DNA of 64,000 bases from Symsagittifera roscoffensis (taxonomy: Eukaryota > Xenacoelomorpha > Acoela > Convolutidae). A program made the translations under genes and the position numbers. The DNA lies in contig NC_087064.1 of assembly GCF_963678635.1 (NCBI RefSeq), positions 7,975,671-8,039,670 on the forward strand. Direction: 5' to 3'. Positions 56,240 through 64,000 of the stretch are shown one piece after another (position 1 is the stretch's first letter; every line of letters starts with the position of its first letter). The notes under the pieces are model-generated. The model was given only the letters and a program-made list of their open reading frames with translations, was not told the origin of the DNA and did not search any database.

Positions 56240-56734
56240 GTTTTGCAAAAATTTTCGAGCATTTTCACCATAAACTTCTTGAATCTTATCTCCAAATGCC
56301 AAGAGACCCTGTTTTTAAGGGCGTTCATGAGTTTTAGATACTAGGAGATTTATTCTTCCAGGCATAATTTTTCTATCTAGATTGGCGGGTACTGTGGTAG
56401 TGGCCTTTAGGCTGTAACGATCCTGAAGTTCCATTTCTTTATTCAATGTGGCTCACTATAATATGTAAAAAATAATTGAACATCATGAAAAGTGGCATAC
56501 ACGTCAATAAACCAAAACTTAAAACCTTTATCCAATCAAAACATCGCAATTATTACTAAACTTATGTAAAAACTATTAGATAAAGAGTATTTAATTTTTG
56601 GCCACATACTTTTAAATTTTTCACTTTTTTTAAAAACTCATTTGTTGCTCAATTCCTGCCAATTTGTTTTATTTCTCAAAATAAAACCAACATTTTCGAT
56701 TCTGGAACTTAAGCTTCCTAATTCTGAATTCTGA

Positions 56735-57600
56735 ATTCGTCTTGCACGTTAACTGCCGGCCTCTCGTTCCTAATATGCAGCGCCTCTAAAGTCAGTAACT
56801 TTATTCTGCTGGTGGCCTGGTCAACTACCTTCTAATTCTATTCCAATATACCACTATCATTTCCACCTTGAATTATATGCTGTCCAACAAGAGGATCCTC
56901 TTTTTAGTGTTCCCGAAACATTGTGGTGAGATGTCGGACCATTTGACCAACAAAGATGGTTTTGCACCAACAACTTTCTAGTCTGTAAACCATTTTTGAT
57001 TTCAGTGCGCTAGAAAAATGGATTTTAATGAGGGTATACAAGTTTTAGTTTTTCTCTTCAGAGTATTATCTCTGCAGTGGTGATATTGAGCACTTTTCTG
57101 CTAACATCTGACTATGAGTGCCCCTGTACTGGACCATCAAGATCGGCGATGGGCAGTGGATCACTACTTTACTCACGAGGTATCCCCTCCTCAGTCATTT
57201 TTTAAAATATTTCACCCTCCCCGATGATCTTTTTAAGGGCTCGCAATGCATCACGCGACAAGCAACTTTGTTTACGGTTGAACTATTGTGTAGACGTACT
57301 GAGGAAAACACGAAAAAAAATTTTTCGATAACAATTTTCTTGTACTGAAGGAGAACGCAATTTCTAAATTTTAGTATGCTTCCTGTGTCTGTTGGTTTTG
57401 ATACCATCCAAATTGATTTTTACAGTTTTTGTCAAAAATAATTTGTAAATCCAAAAATGCCAGCTTTCTAGATGCATTCGCCTCCCTTTTGTGAGTTGTA
57501 AAAGTGAATGTGGCGAGTTTGCTGTACGCAGCACTTGTTCGAGATCGCCCTTTACTAATCGCACTATATCATCAACGTTTAAACAGTTCAAATTTTTTCA
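56735..57600 (-). pseudogene. Penelope-like element remnant, copy 2
   Basis: It has the same order as copy 1 on the minus strand: LNVDDIVRLVKGDLEQVL near 57585, KPTDTGSILKFRNCVLLQYK near 57390, and the GIY-YIG core VGQMVRHLTT near 56950. It is broken by frameshifts and stops. Some pieces stay open for 70 codons or more. Confidence 0.72.
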
Positions 57601-58178
57601 AAGCTTAGGTAAATGATCTTTGTACATGTTAGCTTAGAACTTTGGAAACTGCAGTTGCACGTTTTCAAAGTGCGAAAACGTTTGTTTGATATTTAAAGCA
57701 TTCTCATCTAATTTGATATTCAGCACACCGTTTTAAGTTGTAACCGCTTTTTCAGTGAAACAGAGAGCCAGCTATGTGTTTATAAAACACCTGTTTTTGA
57801 AGCCAAAATTATATTCGTTCGGCTCATAGAAAACAACTCGTAGCAAGCAAAAACCCAATTGGCCTATGTCGAGACTACAAAAAACAAATGAAATTAAAAT
57901 AACATGACTGGAGAGGGTGTTATTGCTGTAAAGCAGCAAGCTAGCCACTACAATACGATCATTTTCGGTAATTCAAATAAAAAATGACCATTAAGGAAAA
58001 AACCATTAAAAATTCAGATAGTGTCCTTTTATTGTGAAAGCAAATGAATTCTAAGCTTTTTTTCTTGCAAATGTACAAAATACAAAAATTTCAAACGAAA
58101 ACTAAACTTCAATGGTTTTTACAACAATGTGAATCGTCAGGATTTTACATCAAAATAATCTAATTGGCAATCAAACGG

Positions 58179-58301
58179 CTGGTGTACTCCATGGCACTGT
58201 TCATAGAGCGTTTAGGAGTAAATGATGTACAGGAGCAATATGATAAAGCTACTGAAAGTCAAAAGGCGCAATGGCTGACAAGTCAGTACCCTGAACTTTA
58301 A
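58179..58301 (+). other. Short conserved frame, copy 1 (41 codons)
   Basis: It reads LVYSMALFIERLGVNDVQEQ and ends at TAA, with an internal ATG at 58191. A copy of identical length at 62346-62468 has many amino-acid changes but no indel or stop, more order than expected of neutral repeat DNA. No family is recognised. Confidence 0.25.
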
Positions 58302-58507
58302 ACTGCATTTATGGCAGCAAATGCAAATGCCCTGTACTAAACCGTTAAGTGCAAGTACAAGCTAAGTTACCTTTTTCTTTATTTTTTTTCTGGGTTAAAC
58401 TGCTGAATTATTTTTTCTGTAGCTTTGTTCTGGAGTATACTGTAAAAAAGGATGTAATTAACTTGCATTTTCAGGTTTTAAGGTTTGACTCTTCGTCTGA
58501 TTAAAAA

Positions 58508-58831
58508 TTGAAACATAAAATAATGCCTATACCAATGTTTCTCGATTGGAAACTGATATGCCACTTTTGCAAAATTAAAAACCAACTGTTACCTGCCAAC
58601 TCAAAAATTCAAAACGAAAACTACCATATCGACACAAATATGAGAACTAAAACGTTATACTTCATAGAAAACGTTACACTCCTTGGAGTAATGGGTGAAA
58701 CCAGCTATAACTTTTTGAAAGAACTCTCCCGCCGCATTGATGCAAAAACTCAAGAAAAACGCATTAAGATTAGAGAAAACAAAGTTAACTCGGGGTATAC
58801 TAGCATACAAAGAAGCGAAGATCAAATTTAA
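58508..58831 (+). CDS. Unrecognised 107-codon frame, copy 2
   Basis: This is a paralogue of the frame at 47365-47688 with the same length and stop. Changes include MRNKT to MRTKT, YFLENV to YFIENV and SNIKRS to TSIQRS. Unlike copy 1 it is not followed by a retrotransposon, so its downstream sequence gives the empty site for that insertion. Confidence 0.35.
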   Translation: MKHKIMPIPMFLDWKLICHFCKIKNQLLPANSKIQNENYHIDTNMRTKTLYFIENVTLLGVMGETSYNFLKELSRRIDAKTQEKRIKIRENKVNSGYTSIQRSEDQI

Positions 58832-59075
58832 ACATTACTTTCACTTTGTTTTTAAAGGAAGATCGATCAGTGGCAACCTATGCTAAACTATCATGGACAT
58901 TTTTTAAGTTCGTTTACGGAAAAATATGTGCCATGTTTTTGATCTTAATTATACATGTTGAAATTATACCTTGTTATTAATGTCAGCTTATTTTCACTCA
59001 ATTTTCATTAATATCTGACAAGCACTAGCACATTTGAATATAATTTCATTTGACAAATCAAGTGTTAATTTTTTT

Positions 59076-59280
59076 GGCTCTTTTTCCTTTTGCCCCCACC
59101 TCACACGAGCTTCAATATATTAGTGTAACAGAGTGATTTTACGAGGTTGTGTATGGAGACCAAATATATTTGTCGTGGCCTTATTAGTCCGTATGTAATT
59201 TTTTAGTACAATAGAGGAATGTGGTCAACAAAATTACATGTAAAATTTTGCAGGTGAGGGGGAGGGAAGGAAAAAGAGCC
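59076..59280. mobile_element. Short MITE with ggctctttttcc terminal repeats, copy 2
   Basis: This is the counterpart of the element at 51560-51779, slightly shorter because of internal deletions, with the same inverted ends. Confidence 0.55.
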
Positions 59281-59424
59281 ATTTTTTTGAAAATAAATCT
59301 AAGCTATACTGGGCGACTTTGAAAACGCAACACCAAACTTTCAATTTGCAAAATGTCTTCAAATTGAAAGATTTCAGAATTTGTAAAAAAAAATTTTGCT
59401 TGCTCTGATAAATGGCAACAATAA

Positions 59425-59727
59425 TTGACAATTTGCCTGGAAATTCAGCTTAAGACAAAAAATTGGGCGAGAAAAACGTCGACAATGATCTATGTTTCAA
59501 CTAATTCAATTTCCCGAAGAAAGTTTAGTACCATGATTTTTAAGGGCAATAAACGAAACAAAACTCATTACTCAACCTTTTCAGAACTGAATCAGAACTT
59601 GGTTTTCCTGGTTAATCTCAGACATGGAAACAGAAAGGTAAGACATTGGCTGAATGTGATCAAGTTTACTTCAACCGCGTTAGTCTGTAAGATTTCACAG
59701 CTTCTTCAATCATTTTTATTTCGATGA
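59425..59727 (+). CDS. Unrecognised 100-codon frame, copy 2
   Basis: It contains the same MIYVSTNSISRRKFSTM segment as 51987-52238, with a longer N-terminal extension, and ends at the equivalent place two codons earlier. It is unrecognised. Confidence 0.2.
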   Translation: MTICLEIQLKTKNWARKTSTMIYVSTNSISRRKFSTMIFKGNKRNKTHYSTFSELNQNLVFLVNLRHGNRKVRHWLNVIKFTSTALVCKISQLLQSFLFR

Positions 59728-60054
59728 AAAAGTTAGCAAAATTATTCAAGATGCGTTTTCAATGTCGCTCACTATAATATGTAAAATAATAATCGAACAT
59801 CATGAAAAGTGGCATACACGTCAACAAACCAAAACTTAAAACATTTATCCAATCAAAACATCGCAATTACTACTAAAGTTATGTAAGAACTATTAGATAA
59901 AGAGTATTTAATTTTTGGCCACATACTTTTGAATTTTTGACTATTTTTATAAACTCGTTTGTTGCATATTTCCTGCCAATTTGTTTTTTTTTTTCAAAAA
60001 AAAACAACATTTTTGATTCTGGAACTTAAGCTTGGTCATCTTTTTCATTCTGAA

Positions 60055-60935
60055 TTTGTCTTGCATGTTAACTGCCGGCCTCTCGTTCCAAATATGCAGC
60101 GCCTCTATAGTCAGTAACTTAATTCTGCTGGTGCCCTAGTCAACTACCTTCTATTTCTACTCCAATTTACCACTCACTATCATTTCCACCTTGAATTATA
60201 TGCTGTCCAACAGGAGCATCCTCTTTTTAGTGTTCCCCAAACATTGTGGTGAGATGTTGGACCATTTGACCAACAAAGATGGTTTTGCACCAACAACTTT
60301 CTAGTCTGTACACCATTTTTGATTTCAGTGCACTGGAAAAATGGATTTTGAAGAGGGCATACAAGTTTTCGTTTTTCTTTTTAAGAGTATTATCTCTGCA
60401 GTGGTGACATTGAGCACTTTTTCGCTAACATCTGACTATGAGTGCCCCTTTACTGGACCATCAAGATCGGCGATGGGCAGTGGATCACTACTTTACTCAC
60501 GAGGTATCCCCTCCTCAGTCATTTTTAAAATTATTTCACCCTCCCCGATGATCTTTTTAATGGCTCGCAATGCATCACGCGACAAGCAACTTTGTTTACA
60601 GTTGAATTTTCCTGTAGACGTACTGAGGAAAACACGAAAAAAGTTTTTTCGATTACAATTTTTTTTGTACTGAAGGAGAACGCAATTTCTAAAATTTAGT
60701 ATGCTTCCTGTGTCTGTTGGTTTTTGATACCATCCACCTTTAGTTTTACAGTTTTTGTCAAAATTTATTTGTAAATCAAAAATGCCAGCTTTCTAGATGC
60801 ATTCGCCTATCTTTTGTCAACTGTAAAATTGGATGTGGTGAATTTTCTGCACGCAGCACTTGTTCAAGATCACCCTTCACTAATTGCACTATATCATCAA
60901 CGTTTAATCAGTTTAAAATTTTTCAATGCTTTTAG
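60055..60935 (-). pseudogene. Penelope-like element remnant, copy 3
   Basis: This is the third copy of the same RT-tail and GIY-YIG arrangement, with similar decay. The RT start now reads DDIVQLVKGDLEQVL, and the GIY-YIG Arg before HL is changed. The plus-strand frame at 60341-60673 is a shadow. Confidence 0.7.
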
Positions 60936-61652
60936 GTAAATGATCTTTGTACATGTTAGCTTAAAACTTTGAAAACTGCAGTTGCACAAAAATGTGCGAA
61001 AAGATTTGTTTGACATTTAAAGCATTCTCATCTACTTTTGATTTTTAGGACCTCGTTTTAAGTTGTAACCACAATTTCAGTGAACCAGATAGCCAGCTAT
61101 GTGTTTATTAAACACCTGTTTTTGAAGGCAAAATTATATTCGTTCGGCTCATAGAAAACAACTCGTAGCACGCAAAAACCCAACTGGCTTATGTCGAGAC
61201 AACAAAAAACACATGCAATTAAGTTAAAATGACTGGAGGAGAGGTTATTATTGCTGTAAAGCAGCAAGCTAGCTACTACAATACCGAAATTTTTCGGTAA
61301 TTCAATGAAAATTGACCATTAATGAAAAAAAACATTAAAAATTCAGATAGTTTCCTTTTATTGTGAAAACAAATGATTTTCTTTGATTTTTTTTCTTGCA
61401 AATGTACAAAACACAAAACTAAATTCCAAAGGTTTTTAGAACAATGTGAATTGCCAAGATTTTACAATCTAATTGACAATAAAACATCAAAATGAAAAGC
61501 TATTTAGAAAGTTTCCTATTATATACTATTCGTTCATTTTTAAGAAGTTTCGTTTTAGCTCGGATTGAATTTGAATAAAAAAATTCACAAATCACAGCAG
61601 CCGAGTTGACAATCACGGGAAACACGCTTGGAAAATAGGATCTTGAGACCAG

Positions 61653-61841
61653 ATGCTATTCGCATTGCAACTACATAATTTACTTGTTTCAGTTAAGTTG
61701 TCTTATATCTCGATAGAGATTTCAAGATTGGTTGCTGAAAACCAGAGAGAAGAGCAAGAATTCAAAATTATAGTGGGCGATTGTCCGGATCAACCGGGGA
61801 TGTATCCCCATCAACTGATCCGACGGTCCAAAACTTCTTGA
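61653..61841 (+). CDS. Unrecognised 62-codon frame in the repeat, copy 2
   Basis: This is a paralogue of 56051-56239 with the same start, stop and length, and about a fifth to a quarter of residues changed. Confidence 0.2.
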   Translation: MLFALQLHNLLVSVKLSYISIEISRLVAENQREEQEFKIIVGDCPDQPGMYPHQLIRRSKTS

Positions 61842-62345
61842 GTTTTGCAAAGTTTTTCGAGCATTATCACCATAAACTTCTTGAATCTTATGTCCAGATG
61901 CCGTGAGACCCTGTTTTTAAGGGCGTTCGCGAGTTTTAGATGTTTAGAGACCTATTCGTCCAGGCATAAATTTTCTATCTAGATTGGCGGGTATTGTCGT
62001 AGTTGCCTTTAGGCTGTAACGATCCTGTAGTTACAGTCCTAAGCGAACCGCGAATCGGCTCGACTGATTAAGGTACAAAAGCACAAGATTTAATATCGCT
62101 GATACTTGAGCCAATGATCAATGAGCCTACTTTTTGAGCCTCATATGTGAGTTGAGGGAAAAACTGTAACACAATTTTGTCTTTAAAATATAATTTTAAG
62201 AAACTAGCCGGTAGAACTCTTAAATTAGTCGATAGCATAAAAAAAAACTTCAACCTCTATAATTAATTCAAACACTTTACTTTTTGTCCAAAAAATTTTG
62301 ATCCATAATTTTGGTTTAGACTTGTAAGCTCAACTCAGAACAAGA

Positions 62346-62468
62346 CTGGTGTACTCCAAGGCTCTGTACATAGAGCTTTTAGGAGTACATGAAGTACAGG
62401 AGCAAAATGATAATTCTACTGAAAGTCAAAAGGCGCGATGGCTGACAAATCAGTACCCTGAAACTTAA
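62346..62468 (+). other. Short conserved frame, copy 2 (41 codons)
   Basis: This is a paralogue of 58179-58301 with the same length and TAA end, reading LVYSKALYIELLGVHEVQEQ. It lacks the internal Met. Confidence 0.25.
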
Positions 62469-62620
62469 ATTGCATTTATGGCAGTAAATGCCGTGTACTA
62501 AACCATTAAGGGCAAGTAGAAGCTAAGTTACCTTTTTCTTTATTTTTTTTCTGGATTAAACTGCTGAATTATTTTTTCTGTAGCTTTTTTCTGGAGTATA
62601 CTGTAAAAAAGGATGTAATT

Positions 62621-64000
62621 AACTTGCCGTGGTTAAAATTCGGTCTGGATCTCCTGTGGGGTTAATCTCCTGTTTTTTAATCTCACATGACAAAAAAATA
62701 GCTCTAATTCTACTTTCATTTTCCTGAGTTATGATACATTTTTGATGTTAACAAACCCTACTATTTTCATATGCATTTCTTTTTTCTCTAAAAATAACTG
62801 TTGTCCTATATTAGGGACAGAAGCGAGATAAACTTTTTTTGCCTGGACCTGCAAATGGAGGTAATCTCTTGCAGAGATATGTTTGGATTCTTCCATTCAC
62901 AAAATTTCAAAAATGTCTGCGAGAGAAGCTCCCATAGCCAAACCATCTTTATTTGTACATCAAATTTCAATGCACTCCACGTGAAATTTGCCTGTAGCTA
63001 AGTTTAGCTTTCTCCTTCTGATATATCGTGCAGTGTTTTGAGATTTATCTTAATGTACAGTTTTCTGAAGGCTACTTTGTTAGTCTCGTCGAGTGGTCTA
63101 TTAGCGTACAAAACTTTCACCTCTGGAAACATTTTGTTTTTATCAGTCTAACTTCATTTTTTCTTTTTTTCTGTTCTTGTCTCGCATTTGTTTGTATGTT
63201 TGCTCTCATCATTAAAAGAAAATGAAAGAATTGGAGAAAAAATTTCTAGAGTATCTCATAGTTTTCACAATATCATCCTTTATCTCAGGAAAAATTCTAT
63301 CTCCTCTGGGGTTTGGTCGAATTTTTTGCGCTTTCTATATTTATTTTCCTAACACTTGCTAAGGAAAAAACTTCTGTTTTTTTGTCTTCTACCAAAAGTT
63401 TGGATAACCCCATGCAAAATTTAGGCATACCAATAACACACAGTTAGCTTTAAAAACTGGGCCCGTTGAACTCAATATTCGGGGAAATGTTTCTTGATTT
63501 GTTATAACTTCAATGGACAGCATTTAGCTTGATTTGATATATCCTATACAGATCAACTCCTAGCTCTCTATTTCAGCATGGCTTGAAAATCAAACTGAAA
63601 CTGCGCTAAACGGACTTCAGGGCATGATAACAACAATATTAATACGCATTAAGCTAAACTGGAGTTTTGGTGCATGTGGTCCAGCCGCTAAGAGTTTATA
63701 TTGAGTTTACAGAACCTATGGTAGATTAGATACACTCTTCTGTTTCTTTGTTTGGCTCTTTCTCTTTGGTTTGATGTGACGACTCTGATTTCAAATATTT
63801 GCGTTTTTTTGCAAAATGGATTAGCAGTAGATCACAATGTTTATGGTTATCAGCTGTCCGTCACAATCTTTTCTTTGGCGCAGCGATGAACAGTTTAATT
63901 TCAGCTTGTTTTTGGCGCCTAAAAAAAATTGAACCGACATGTTCAATCGGAAATTTATCTTCGAGAATACCGTTAATGGTCGACTGGCACATATTCCCCG
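62621..64000. other. Unique AT-rich DNA, nothing recognised
   Basis: The right repeat complex ends near 62620 after ggatgtaattaacttgc. The remaining DNA shows no gene, RNA or element end. Frames at 62801-63001 and 63028-63225 have no features. Confidence 0.4.

Larger units (their letters stand above)
47284..62620. repeat. Three-block repeat complex with Penelope-like remnants
   Basis: Blocks recur in the same order three times. The segment ataatatgtaaaa begins near 52270, 56458 and 59773; the GIY-YIG remnant near 54385, 56735 and 60055; gactggagag(g) near 55581, 57905 and 61230. The 107-codon frame near 47365 recurs at 58508. The first block is split by a retrotransposon. Penelope-like elements are known to lie in tandem with long terminal-repeat-like ends, which may explain the arrangement. 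Confidence 0.7.

Overview
The window is AT-rich, intron-bearing animal nuclear DNA. Two host genes are recognisable: a TASOR-like gene on the plus strand and a split CHK2 (checkpoint kinase 2) gene on the minus strand, with GT-AG introns and metazoan domain architectures. The rest is mostly repeats: Helitron-like, Mutator-like (MULE), Merlin-like, Penelope-like and non-LTR elements, SINEs and fold-back MITEs. This suits a repeat-rich invertebrate; the species cannot be named from the sequence alone.

Layout: 1-16950 is a complex tandem array of about 3-6 kb units with no intact gene; two of its units carry a duplicated Helitron-like element. 16951-24377 is intergenic with nested MITEs and a large fold-back element. 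24407-27901 is an uninterrupted 1164-codon TASOR-like gene. 27902-31848 shows nothing recognisable. 31849-42357 (probably to 46585) is CHK2 on the minus strand: six exons join in phase to give an FHA domain and a complete kinase domain, and a seventh, first exon is proposed. Its introns hold a MULE with matching 8-bp target duplications, a Merlin-like transposase whose catalytic segment is tandemly repeated four times, SINEs, a third Helitron-like copy and a LINE tail.

47284-62620 is a second repeat complex made of three related blocks, each with a decayed Penelope-like RT and GIY-YIG pseudogene on the minus strand. The first block is interrupted by a 3.6-kb non-LTR retrotransposon (47873-51491), the most interesting object here. 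Its single ORF begins with a short leader ending in a perfect 2A ribosome-skipping motif, followed by a Royal-family (chromo-barrel/Tudor-like) domain, a reverse transcriptase, a CCHC zinc finger and a PD-(D/E)XK-like endonuclease. It is recently dead (one in-frame stop, two frameshifts). It is flanked by an 8-bp target duplication, and its 5' end carries an exact 126-bp copy of DNA lying 406 bp upstream.

The two host genes are not known to act together. TASOR proteins belong to the HUSH complex, which silences retroelements, so a TASOR-like gene among so many elements is thematically notable but is not evidence of a functional link.
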